In this document: one piece after another, positions 1-6,558 of the stretch
Numbering within the stretch: the first letter of the stretch is position 1
Layout of the letters: each line of letters starts with the position of its first letter
DNA from: JAJPXI01 sp045595705
GTDB lineage: Bacteria; Bacillota; Clostridia; Oscillospirales; Oscillospiraceae
Assembly: GCA_045595705.1 (NCBI GenBank)
Contig: JAZOBA010000084.1
Span: forward strand, 1-23,530
DNA length: 23,530 nt
Reading direction: 5' to 3'
Notes under the pieces: model-generated
Database searches by the model: none
What the model was told of the DNA's origin: nothing
The model's input: only the letters and a program-made list of their open reading frames with translations
Translations under genes and position numbers: made by a program

Positions 1-14
1 TTGTCTTTTGCTTC

Positions 15-43
15 ACTCTATCATATCTCGTCAATTATTTCAA
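15..43 (-). promoter_or_regulatory. Predicted promoter for a gene left of the window
   Basis: On the minus strand a -35 box TTGAAA (43-38) lies 17 bases from TAGAGT (20-15), preceded by an extended -10 motif (TATGA directly before TAGAGT). It fires leftward, so its gene is outside the window. It stands head-to-head with the promoter at 112-140, and its core matches the one at 10256-10284. No transcript data support it. Confidence 0.5.
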
Positions 44-111
44 CGATTGGCAACATTGTTCCCTTTTACCCTAATTGTGGCTGAAATAATCTTTGTAGAT
101 TTCGCTAAGCG

Positions 112-140
112 TTGATGTGAGCAAAACAATATGATAAAGT
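112..140 (+). promoter_or_regulatory. Predicted promoter of the P-loop kinase-like gene
   Basis: TTGATG (112-117), a 17-base spacer and TAAAGT (135-140) form a sigma-A-like promoter. The bases TATGA before the -10 give an extended -10 element. Transcription would start near 147, about 30 bases before the start codon at 177. The -10 region is nearly identical to those at 15-43 and 10256-10284. Confidence 0.55.
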
Positions 141-176
141 AATAAAAAGATAAACCAATTTGTGAGGATGAAAGTA

Positions 177-692
177 ATGATTGTTCTGATTACCGGTGCA
201 TCCCATACAGGAAAAACTGCACTAGCTCAAAGGCTGCTCGAGAAGTATAAATACCCATATCTGTCGATAGACCACCTGAAAATGGGGTTGATCCGTAGTG
301 GAAATACAAAACTTACCCCGATGAGTGATGATGAGGATTTGACTGCATATCTATGGCCGATCGTCCGTGAAATGATAAAAACAGCCGTTGAAAACAATCA
401 GAATCTGATTGTCGAAGGATGCTATATTCCCTTTGATTGGACAGCGGACTTTGAGCAGGAATATCTTGAACACATCAAGTACTATTGTCTGGTGATGACC
501 GCGGAATATATAAGACGGCATTTTGATGACATAAAGGAATATGCAAATGTCGTTGAAAGTCGCTTGGATGATGCGTGGTGTACCTTGGAGCGCGTACTGG
601 AGGATAATGCCGAAATGTTGGCTCTTGCACAAAAGCATGACGTAAATTACATCCTCATTCAAGATGCGTACGAGATCAATATTGCTTTATAG
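177..692 (+). CDS. P-loop NTPase, small-molecule kinase-like
   Basis: This 171-residue protein opens with a strand and a Walker A loop, GASHTGKT, at about residues 7-14, the usual layout of adenylate-kinase-like P-loop kinases. Related clostridial proteins are often labelled ATP-binding protein or 2-phosphoglycerate kinase-like; the substrate is unknown. A second conserved-looking patch, LIVEGCYIPFDW, follows mid-protein and resembles the Walker B/substrate region of that fold. There is no signal peptide or membrane segment, so it should be cytosolic. GTG at 162 and ATG at 168 are in frame upstream, but GTGAGG at 162-167 is the likely ribosome-binding site, which puts the start at ATG 177 with 9 bases spacing. 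It is a single-gene unit between its own promoter and terminator. The DNA is more AT-rich than the core genes to the right, so acquisition by transfer is possible. The fold is secure, the function is not. Confidence 0.8.
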   Translation: MIVLITGASHTGKTALAQRLLEKYKYPYLSIDHLKMGLIRSGNTKLTPMSDDEDLTAYLWPIVREMIKTAVENNQNLIVEGCYIPFDWTADFEQEYLEHIKYYCLVMTAEYIRRHFDDIKEYANVVESRLDDAWCTLERVLEDNAEMLALAQKHDVNYILIQDAYEINIAL

Positions 693-696
693 TGAT

Positions 697-740
697 GCGG
701 GCCTGCCGCAGAATTTCAATTCTGCGACAGGCCCTTTTTT
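697..740 (+). terminator. Intrinsic terminator after the kinase-like gene
   Basis: A long hairpin, arms about 699-715 and 718-734 with one mismatch, is followed by six T (735-740). It starts seven bases after the stop codon at 692. Confidence 0.9.
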
Positions 741-822
741 CTTAGCTCATTTTGCAACGAGCCCATTGCTCATATAACAAGCGTTAAAAAATCGTTATCC
801 GGGTGCGATAAAATCTTTTTTC

Positions 823-851
823 TTGCCCCCAAGGTGCCGCCGTGGTATTAT
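823..851 (+). promoter_or_regulatory. Predicted promoter of the fliB-like/SDR operon
   Basis: TTGCCC (823-828), 17 bases, then TATTAT (846-851) with an extended -10 TG at 843-844. Transcription would begin near 858, 18 bases before ATG 876. This argues against the in-frame ATG at 834, which lies inside the promoter spacer. Confidence 0.55.
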
Positions 852-875
852 CTCTTTCAGATTGGGGGAAATATC

Positions 876-1805
876 ATGTGTCAGTTTACACCGGATTACT
901 ACAAAGACTTTCACTGCATTGCCGGAAGCTGCCAGCACAGCTGCTGCATCGGTTGGGAAATTGATGTAGATCCGGACAAGCTTTGTTCTTACAATTCTGT
1001 CCCGGGGTCTTTTGGTGACCGACTCCGTGCAAGCATCTCCCCGGATGATCCCCCACACTTTATTTTGGGCGAAGGAGAACGCTGCCCCTTTTTAAACAGT
1101 GAAAACCTGTGCGATATCATCCTGACACTGGGCGAGGATCAGATTTGCGAAATTTGTTCCGAACACCCCCGCTTCCATAATCATCTGTCGGACCGGGTAG
1201 AGAGCGGTCTTGGCCTGTGCTGTGAGGAGGCTGCCCGGCTGATTCTGAGCAGAACCGACCCGGTGCAATTGGTTTCTGATGGCCCGAAGACGGAACCGGG
1301 CGAGCTGATTGCCCTGCGTGATAAGGCAATTGCACTTCTTCAGGACCGAAGCAGTACCATTTCAGAGCGCTTGGATGCCATGCTCGCCCTATGCGACGCA
1401 GCATTGCCGAAACGAGCGATGGAGGATTGGTGTTTCTTTCTGCTCTCTTTAGAGCGGTTGGACAGTGCCTGGTCCGATCTGCTTGATTTGCTGCAGGCAG
1501 AATGGAGCAATGTCAATCTATCCGGTTTTGATATTCACATGCGTTCCCGCCAGACTGAATACGAACAGTTTGCCGTCTACCTTCTCTACCGTCATCTCAT
1601 TCAAGCCATCAGTCCCATCGATCTTTCCGCCCGCGCCGCCTTTGTGGCCTGGGGTTATTACCTGCTGTATGCATTGGGCGCCGTTCTCTGGACAAAACAT
1701 GGCAGTTTTACTTTTGAGAACCAGGTTGAATTGGCTCGTCTGTTTTCCTCCGAGCTGGAGTATTCCGAAGAAAATATGGACCTTTTGTTGGATGAGCTGT
1801 GCTGA
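876..1805 (+). CDS. fliB: FliB-like (flagellin lysine-N-methylase family) cysteine-cluster protein
   Basis: This 309-residue protein begins with the cysteine-rich block typical of the FliB/YkgJ group: Cys2, Cys14, Cys19, Cys23 and Cys24 (GSCQHSCCIGWEIDVD), followed by further cysteines in CPFLNSENLC and QICEICSEHPRFHN. In Salmonella FliB is needed for methylation of flagellin lysines; the cysteines are thought to bind a metal or iron-sulfur centre. The C-terminal half is helical and less conserved. It is shorter than enteric FliB, which is about 400 residues. I chose ATG 876 because GGGGGA (864-869) precedes it at good spacing and the upstream ATG 834 lies within the predicted promoter. It is followed after 60 bases by a co-directional dehydrogenase with no terminator between. 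No flagellar gene is in the window, so the real target may not be flagellin. Family call fairly sure, substrate unknown. Confidence 0.75.
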   Translation: MCQFTPDYYKDFHCIAGSCQHSCCIGWEIDVDPDKLCSYNSVPGSFGDRLRASISPDDPPHFILGEGERCPFLNSENLCDIILTLGEDQICEICSEHPRFHNHLSDRVESGLGLCCEEAARLILSRTDPVQLVSDGPKTEPGELIALRDKAIALLQDRSSTISERLDAMLALCDAALPKRAMEDWCFFLLSLERLDSAWSDLLDLLQAEWSNVNLSGFDIHMRSRQTEYEQFAVYLLYRHLIQAISPIDLSARAAFVAWGYYLLYALGAVLWTKHGSFTFENQVELARLFSSELEYSEENMDLLLDELC

Positions 1806-1865
1806 GATCAGCAACATCTGCAAAAACTTTTCTTTATGAAGCATAAACACCAATACGGAGGCAGT

Positions 1866-2681
1866 ATGAATCGACTGAACATACTCATTACCGGCGCAGC
1901 ATCCGGAATCGGGCAGGCAGCTGCAGACTACTTCATTAAGCGCGGTCACATTGTTTACGGGATCGACATAGCACGCGCCACACAGCGTAATAACTTTCAC
2001 GGCTTTGTGGCAGATATTACCGACGAAGTTTCCCTGCGCAGCGTCAGAGAACACCTTCAGGCGCAAAACATCACACTTGATGCCATTCTGAATATTGCAG
2101 GGATCCACATGATGGCCTCGTTGGTCGAAAGTGACTATACACGCATGAAGAAGGTCATCGACATCAATCTCTCCGGCACCATGTTGGTCAATCATACATT
2201 TCACGACCGGCTGGCTGAAAACGGCCGGATCGTGATCGTCACAAGCGAAGTCGCCGGCTTTGACCCTATGCCCTTCAACGGCCTTTACAATGTCAGCAAA
2301 ACCGCCCTCGATACATATGCTCAGGCATTAAGGCAGGAATTGAATCTCATCGGTCAAACAGTCGTAACTGTTCGCCCCGGCGCCATCGAAACCCCCTTGA
2401 GCACCGAATCCGTAAAGGCCACGCAAACTCTGGCTGACACAACTGTGCTGTACAAAAAGCAAGCCAAAAACTTTGCCGGACTTGCCGCCAGGTTCATGGG
2501 CACTCCAATCAAGCCGGAAGTACTTGCTGCTCATATTTACAAAGCCACCACCGCAAAGCATCCCAAGCTGATTTACAGGAAGCATCAGAATGTTGGGCTG
2601 TTCCTGCTGAATGCTCTTCCCAAACGGCTGCAATGCGCTGTCATTCAATTTCTGCTAAGCACAAATCTGTTTCGATCATAA
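1866..2681 (+). CDS. Short-chain dehydrogenase/reductase (SDR)
   Basis: This 271-residue classical SDR has a Rossmann nucleotide-binding motif TGAASGIG at residues 9-16, a variant NIAG (usually NNAG) at 76-79, Asn101, a catalytic Ser127 and the active-site pair Tyr141 and Lys145 in YNVSK. The PG motif after the active site (RPGAIETP) is also present. Such enzymes use NAD(P)H to interconvert alcohols and ketones; the substrate cannot be told from sequence. The C-terminal tail of about 70 residues is basic and ends in a hydrophobic stretch (LFLLNALPKRLQCAVIQFLL), suggesting loose membrane or lipid association. ATG 1866 is preferred over ATG 1836 because GGAGG lies at 1857-1861. It is the second gene of a two-gene operon and is closed by a terminator. 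Confidence 0.88.
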   Translation: MNRLNILITGAASGIGQAAADYFIKRGHIVYGIDIARATQRNNFHGFVADITDEVSLRSVREHLQAQNITLDAILNIAGIHMMASLVESDYTRMKKVIDINLSGTMLVNHTFHDRLAENGRIVIVTSEVAGFDPMPFNGLYNVSKTALDTYAQALRQELNLIGQTVVTVRPGAIETPLSTESVKATQTLADTTVLYKKQAKNFAGLAARFMGTPIKPEVLAAHIYKATTAKHPKLIYRKHQNVGLFLLNALPKRLQCAVIQFLLSTNLFRS

Positions 2682-2695
2682 CACTATGAACAAAG

Positions 2696-2748
2696 AATAA
2701 CCCGGGCCTCCCCTTTTAAACACAAGGGATAGCCCGGGTTATTTTTTC
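2696..2748 (+). terminator. Intrinsic terminator, possibly bidirectional
   Basis: The arms AATAACCCGGGC (2696-2707) and GCCCGGGTTATT (2732-2743) pair perfectly, with an inner CCCCTT/AAGGGA stem, followed by a T run at 2742-2747. It ends the fliB-like/SDR operon. It may also stop the minus-strand genes ending at 2807, although the T tract on that side is poor. Confidence 0.85.
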
Positions 2749-2806
2749 ATGCTTACTTGCATTCCAATAATCTACATCAATTCGTTCAGCCGAACTGATG
2801 TTAAGG

Positions 2807-3547
2807 TTATATTTCCTGCGTGGTGCGTTCTGTCCCGGAAATCTCACGGTAGAACGCGGCAATAGCGGCATTCTTGTACGGATTCAGCCACAGGTTACCG
2901 ATACCCAATGTAAACGCACAAAGAATCGCCCAGCCTATAAAACTAAAATGGAGGCAGAACAGTCTCCACTTGTTCCCATCCATCATTTCCTTGGACGCGG
3001 CAAGCGCCTCTCGTGCGGTCATTTCGGGATGCTCGGCCAGAATATACTCGGTCATGGCATAGCTGAAAGAAGCAATAATGCCGGGGATAATAAGCAGCAA
3101 AGACCACAGAAAAACATAGATCGCTCTTAACAGTCTGGCGCAAACCGCATTCTTCCAATTGGGAAAATACTGAAACAAATGCGCAAATCCGGCATCGTTG
3201 CGATCAACCAGCTGAAGGTTGAATCTGGAGTAACCGACACCGACTACGCTGCCCAAAAACAGATGAATCGCAGCAATAACCAGTCCGGCCGTGACCAGAT
3301 ACATGGCTCCTGCTGCAAGAATCGCACCAAGGCCAGCGCTGATGCCGTCACCTGTTAGGGAAATGGTTTGACCGGCAATTTCAAGACTTAGATTTGTACC
3401 CGCACCGTCAATATTCAGATTAAGCTCCGGTCCTTCGTTGCTCACGCCTCCCAGAAGAACCGCAACCAAACCGACGATGACTGAGATGCCCCACTTTCCG
3501 CGCAGCGAATTGCGGGCGATCTCCCTAAAGTCAGCAGCAAGTTTTAT
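2807..3547 (-). CDS. DUF975 family membrane protein, non-standard start codon
   Basis: The protein has the DUF975 signature GYSRFNLQLVDRNDAGFAHLFQYF-type segment (here split around VDRND), several long hydrophobic segments and a late AREAL block (TAREALAASKEMMDGNKW) typical of the family. DUF975 proteins are integral membrane proteins of unknown function common in Clostridia. The usual N-terminus (a short amphipathic stretch, RGKWG, then the first membrane helix) is encoded up to 3547, but this stretch has no ATG, GTG or TTG before TTG 3469, which would cut into the first membrane helix. A strong site AGGAGGG (3560-3554) stands six bases before ATA 3547, giving a start MKLAADFREIARNSL and 246 residues; ATT 3553 directly abuts the site. 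It begins 18 bases after the stop of the LURP-like gene and is last in the cluster. Family sure, start uncertain. Confidence 0.82.
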   Translation of the reverse strand: MKLAADFREIARNSLRGKWGISVIVGLVAVLLGGVSNEGPELNLNIDGAGTNLSLEIAGQTISLTGDGISAGLGAILAAGAMYLVTAGLVIAAIHLFLGSVVGVGYSRFNLQLVDRNDAGFAHLFQYFPNWKNAVCARLLRAIYVFLWSLLLIIPGIIASFSYAMTEYILAEHPEMTAREALAASKEMMDGNKWRLFCLHFSFIGWAILCAFTLGIGNLWLNPYKNAAIAAFYREISGTERTTQEI

Positions 3548-3553
3548 ATGAAT

Positions 3554-3560
3554 CCCTCCT
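3554..3560 (-). promoter_or_regulatory. Strong ribosome-binding site without a normal start codon
   Basis: AGGAGGG on the minus strand follows the LURP-like stop codon (3568-3566). At normal spacing there is only ATA (3547) and, abutting, ATT (3553). This decides the proposed start of the DUF975 gene. Confidence 0.6.
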
Positions 3561-3565
3561 GTCGG

Positions 3566-4039
3566 TTAGTTGCTTTGCTGTTCCACAACGCAGTCAATGG
3601 TCAGGACCACCGCCAGCGCCACGATTTCATCTGCAGGGTTTACAATATCGAGTTCATAGCTGTCACCCCAGGTCATCCATTCCTTATTGATGGAAACAAT
3701 CGTGCGTCCGTTTTGGGTGATCTCATATTCGTGGAGCATGAACCTGCCCTCGATTTCCCAGCCAAGTCCTTCAATGCTGTATCTGGGAAAAAAGAAAGAG
3801 AATTCCTTCTTGATCTCGGCCACCTCTTTCCCATCGCAGAACACATAGTATCGGGGCAGGAAACTCATAACCTCCTGCTTGATGAAAGCGATTTCTTTTC
3901 CTGCCATGTCATAAACATGGAGCTTTTTGCCCCAACTGAGCACTTCGCCCTCGACGATATACTTATCATTGCCCATTTGGTCCATGACCGTGAACTTATC
4001 ACCCCAGGAAAACACTTTTTCTTTGATGTAGAGCTTCAC
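3566..4039 (-). CDS. LURP-one-related / YxjI-like beta-barrel protein
   Basis: This 157-residue protein matches the LURP-one-related (YxjI, Tubby-C-like) family, a beta barrel around a central helix: short repeated strand units such as FSWGDKFTVMD, LSWGKKLHVYDMAGKEI and YYVFCDGKEVAEIKKE, then a helix-forming LAVVLTIDCVVEQ near the end. Family members are soluble and of unknown biochemical role; a lipid or membrane association has been suggested by the Tubby likeness. The start is GTG 4039, preceded by GAGGGAGGGG at good spacing. It lies between a tiny membrane protein gene and the DUF975 gene on the same strand, 45 and 18 bases away, so it is probably co-transcribed with the flotillin cluster. 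Confidence 0.85.
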   Translation of the reverse strand: MKLYIKEKVFSWGDKFTVMDQMGNDKYIVEGEVLSWGKKLHVYDMAGKEIAFIKQEVMSFLPRYYVFCDGKEVAEIKKEFSFFFPRYSIEGLGWEIEGRFMLHEYEITQNGRTIVSINKEWMTWGDSYELDIVNPADEIVALAVVLTIDCVVEQQSN

Positions 4040-4084
4040 TTTGACCCCTCCCTCTTTTTCATCAATTCATCTGCTCTTGCGCGC

Positions 4085-4312
4085 TCAGATTATGCAGGCT
4101 CTCAAGATCACCGCTGCGATGACGATCAAGGCAATCGGAATGATTAGGAAAAACCCGCCTACAAATACCAGACACAGGATCAGCGCAGGCAGAGAAAGCA
4201 CCATGAGGATACCGGCAATAATTTTCGCCGCTCCCCAGGAAAGTTTCAGTGCAAACCCAATGCACTTAAACAACAGAAAAGCAAAAATGATACTGGCCAG
4301 TACTTCGAACAT
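4085..4312 (-). CDS. Small hydrophobic membrane protein (75 aa)
   Basis: Almost the whole protein is hydrophobic, with two or three membrane-spanning stretches at about residues 5-25, 29-52 and 52-72 and a few lysines (16, 23, 30) between them. I do not recognise a named family. ATG 4312 is preceded by AAGGA at normal spacing. It sits 36 bases downstream of the DUF2500 gene and 45 bases upstream of the LURP-like gene, all on the minus strand, so it looks like a real member of the flotillin cluster, perhaps a small partner in the same membrane complex. That role is inference from position only. Confidence 0.7.
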   Translation of the reverse strand: MFEVLASIIFAFLLFKCIGFALKLSWGAAKIIAGILMVLSLPALILCLVFVGGFFLIIPIALIVIAAVILRACII

Positions 4313-4348
4313 TTTGATTCCTTTCTTTCTATCAATACTCCACAGCGG

Positions 4349-4729
4349 TTACATCCGCTCAAACCCAAGGTATCGAGTTCCCTGGAAGGTCAGTTTTCCG
4401 CTGTCTCCCTCAACAAGCAGGCCGTATTCCTGCCCGCCAACGGCAAATTCCATCCGGTCGCCGCTTTCGACCTGAAAGGTAGCGTAATACCAGGTGGAAG
4501 AATGGCTGCTTTCACCGCGATGACGATGATGGGTCACGTTGGTACGCTTAGCCACAACAGTAGCCTGCACCGTCAGTTTAGGCGAGTGGTTGTTCTTGTT
4601 CCACTGACTGATCCCCTTGACGGCAATGATCACAAAGAAGACAATAGCTACCAGAAAAAAGAGAGGGAAAATGATACTGAACAGGTCAAATCCGATGCTA
4701 AATCCACCGAAACCCATTCCAAATCCCAT
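4349..4729 (-). CDS. DUF2500 domain-containing membrane protein
   Basis: This 126-residue protein has a glycine- and phenylalanine-rich start (MGFGMGFGGFSIGFD), one membrane helix at about residues 16-41, and a C-terminal DUF2500 domain with the recognisable parts LTVQATVVAKRTNVTHHRHRG, TWYYATFQVESGDRMEF and GDSGKLTFQGTRYLGFER. DUF2500 has no assigned function; the C-terminal domain looks like a small all-beta fold on the cytosolic or outer face of the membrane. ATG 4729 follows GGGAGG at good spacing. The gene lies 64 bases after flotillin, and a stem-loop occupies that gap. The topology (a membrane helix plus a small beta domain) resembles NfeD-type flotillin partners, but I see no direct sequence match to NfeD. 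Confidence 0.87.
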   Translation of the reverse strand: MGFGMGFGGFSIGFDLFSIIFPLFFLVAIVFFVIIAVKGISQWNKNNHSPKLTVQATVVAKRTNVTHHRHRGESSHSSTWYYATFQVESGDRMEFAVGGQEYGLLVEGDSGKLTFQGTRYLGFERM

Positions 4730-4753
4730 ATAAATTCCTCCCTTGCTTTTATG

Positions 4754-4783
4754 AACGGGCCCCGCGCATTCGCAGGGCCCGTT
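4754..4783. promoter_or_regulatory. Stem-loop between flotillin and DUF2500 genes
   Basis: The arms AACGGGCCC (4754-4762) and GGGCCCGTT (4775-4783) pair perfectly, with extra pairing inside. There is no T run on either strand, so it is not a standard intrinsic terminator. Lying inside the operon just after the flotillin stop, it could protect the upstream mRNA end or mark a processing site. Confidence 0.5.
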
Positions 4784-4793
4784 GCGTTACAGT

Positions 4794-6224
4794 TTATTCG
4801 CTTACGCTTGCGTCATCCTGCGCGGTGCCTGCATCTGCGGCAGGGGGAACCACGATGACGGGGGCGGCGTCGGCGACCATCTTTCCGCCAAGAGCGCCCA
4901 TGATCAGACTCTTGATATCAATGCCCATACCGGCACTGATTCCTTCGGTGACCTGAGTCGTACCGTTGACAATGTCGGACAGCAGCTTGGCGCTGTTTCC
5001 TTCACCGTACATGGTGATCTTGTCGACCTTGCTCAAAGGCTCAGCCACATTCTTGGCGATCTCGGGCAGAGCAGCCATGATCATCTCGATGACGGCGGCT
5101 TCGCCGTACTTCTTCATTGCTTCAGCCTTCTTGTCGATACCTTCAGCCTCGGCCAGCGCCTTCAGGCGAATGGCTTCTGCTTCGGCTTCACCGACGGCAC
5201 GGATACCTTCGGCCTCACGCTGACGTTCGATCATCTTGGCTTCGGCTTCTTTCGTGCGGCGGAACAACTCAGCTTCTGCAGCCTGCTGGGCGGCATAACG
5301 CTCGGCGTCGGCCTTGGCGCGGATCTCAGCATCCAAAGTCTGCTTGGTAACTTCAACTTCCTTTGCGCGAAGTTCGGCAGTGCGCTCGGCACGGGCGATG
5401 TCGGCGTTGGCAGAGGAAACCTCGATGGAACGGCGCTGCTCCTGCTCCTGGATGGAGTAAGCGGCATCGGCTTCCGCCTTCTTGACATCGGACTGCTGCT
5501 TCAGCTCGGCCTGACGGATGGCCAGAGAGGTCTGCTTCTCGGCAATCTCCATCTCGGACTGCACCTTGGCATCGTTGGCCTCCTTGGCGGCCTGTGCCTG
5601 GGCAATGGCAATATCACGGTCGGCCTGAGCCTTGGCCACGGCAGCACCCTTCTTGATCTGGGAGATGTTATCGATACCGAGGTCTTCGATGACATTGTTC
5701 TGGTCAGAGAAGGACTGGACATTGAAGGAGATCATTTCAAGACCCATCTTCTGCAGGTCGGGGATCGCGTTCTCCTGCACACGCTCACCGAAAGCCTTGC
5801 GGTCGGTGACCATTTCTTCCAGTCTCATCTGACCGACGATCTCACGCATGTTGCCTTCCAGCGTATCCTGCACGCGGCGGATAATCGTGTCCTCGCCTTC
5901 GTTCAGGAAGAACTTGGAGGCCAGTGCCATCATCTCTTCGCTCTGACCGATGCGGATCTTGACGGTGGCATCCACCTTCACGTTGATGTACTCGGCGTTG
6001 GGAACATAGTCGGTAGTCTTAACATCCACGGAAAACATCTTCAGGGACAACTTATCCAGGCGCTCCAGGAAGGGGATGCGCACACCGGCCTTACCAATCA
6101 GAATGCGGGGCTTGCGGAAGCCCGAGATCATAAAGGCTGTATCGGGCGGAGCCTTTACATAGCCGATCAGAATGAGAATGATCAGCAGTACGAGAACAAC
6201 TGCAGCACCAATAATAATTTCCAT
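4794..6224 (-). CDS. floT: Flotillin-like SPFH protein (FloT/YuaG type)
   Basis: Flotillins scaffold ordered membrane microdomains in bacteria and form large oligomers on the inner face of the membrane. This 476-residue protein has a single N-terminal membrane helix (residues 4-22), an SPFH/band-7 domain to about residue 190 (IPFLERLDKLSLKMFSVDV, MREIVGQMRLEEMV), a long Ala/Glu-rich coiled coil to about residue 385 with repeated AEAE and EAEAKM-type units, and a C-terminal tail with NGTTQVTEGISAGMGID and a proline/alanine-rich end. Length and order fit FloT. ATG 6224 follows AGAAAGGAG. It is preceded after 29 bases by a short ORF and followed by DUF2500, a tiny membrane protein, LURP-like and DUF975 genes on the same strand. 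B. subtilis floT is linked to the NfeD-type yuaF; no NfeD is seen here. Family call is very sure. Confidence 0.95.
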   Translation of the reverse strand: MEIIIGAAVVLVLLIILILIGYVKAPPDTAFMISGFRKPRILIGKAGVRIPFLERLDKLSLKMFSVDVKTTDYVPNAEYINVKVDATVKIRIGQSEEMMALASKFFLNEGEDTIIRRVQDTLEGNMREIVGQMRLEEMVTDRKAFGERVQENAIPDLQKMGLEMISFNVQSFSDQNNVIEDLGIDNISQIKKGAAVAKAQADRDIAIAQAQAAKEANDAKVQSEMEIAEKQTSLAIRQAELKQQSDVKKAEADAAYSIQEQEQRRSIEVSSANADIARAERTAELRAKEVEVTKQTLDAEIRAKADAERYAAQQAAEAELFRRTKEAEAKMIERQREAEGIRAVGEAEAEAIRLKALAEAEGIDKKAEAMKKYGEAAVIEMIMAALPEIAKNVAEPLSKVDKITMYGEGNSAKLLSDIVNGTTQVTEGISAGMGIDIKSLIMGALGGKMVADAAPVIVVPPAADAGTAQDDASVSE

Positions 6225-6253
6225 ACTTTTTCTCCTTTCTATTGCTCACATGG

Positions 6254-6421
6254 TTATTGATTACGGCTCGATTCGGATGTATCGAACAGATCCAAGTCAC
6301 CCGTGCTGTCCTTTTGCTGTACACCTTCGATCCCAAGTGCCTTGGCATACATCGGATGCTTTGAAACCTTATTCATAAGCCGAATCGCCAGGATTCTTTC
6401 TCTTGCGCTCAAACGTATCAC
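6254..6421 (-). CDS. Short ORF upstream of flotillin (about 52-55 aa)
   Basis: An open frame from GTG 6421 to TAA 6254 encodes up to 55 residues: a charged helix (LSARERILAIRLMNKVSK), then HPMYAKALGIEGV and an acidic, polar tail. It is hydrophilic with no membrane segment. Alternative starts are TTG 6412, ten bases after AAAGG, and ATG 6376, which has no ribosome-binding site. The composition is protein-like, and the frame ends 29 bases before flotillin with the flotillin ribosome-binding site in between, so it could be the first gene of the cluster. It resembles short helical proteins I have seen near clostridial genes, but I cannot name a family. Real-gene status is moderately supported; function unknown. 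Confidence 0.5.
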   Translation of the reverse strand: MIRLSARERILAIRLMNKVSKHPMYAKALGIEGVQQKDSTGDLDLFDTSESSRNQ

Positions 6422-6465
6422 GACCTTTGCTCAGATTCGGAAAGCCGTCTCCTGCTTACGGTTCT

Positions 6466-6494
6466 ATTGTACGTTTGAACTTGCGAGAAATAAA
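6466..6494 (-). promoter_or_regulatory. Possible promoter of the flotillin cluster
   Basis: On the minus strand TACAAT (6471-6466) is a good -10 box, but the -35 box 17 bases upstream is only TTTATT (6494-6489). No terminator is visible between the HTH gene (stop at 6559) and this site, so read-through from the HTH gene is an alternative. Confidence 0.3.
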
Positions 6495-6558
6495 TGATTC
6501 CATCAGAAAAATAAAGGGAGCTATTTTGCTTATTACAGAAAAATGTACAGCGCAAATA

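Noticed and set aside
834..875. Earlier ATG 834 for the fliB-like gene
   Set aside because: It lies in the spacer of the predicted promoter (823-851) and has no ribosome-binding site; ATG 876 has both good spacing and GGGGGA.
1803..1866. fliB-like and SDR genes in the same frame, separated by one TGA, suggesting readthrough or a broken fusion
   Set aside because: The SDR has its own GGAGG and a complete N-terminal Rossmann motif; 20 stop-free codons between them is expected by chance.
4782..6260. Long + strand frame (492 codons) opposite flotillin
   Set aside because: Codon-aligned shadow of the flotillin gene; leucine/glycine-rich low-complexity product is the mirror of the Ala/Glu coiled coil.
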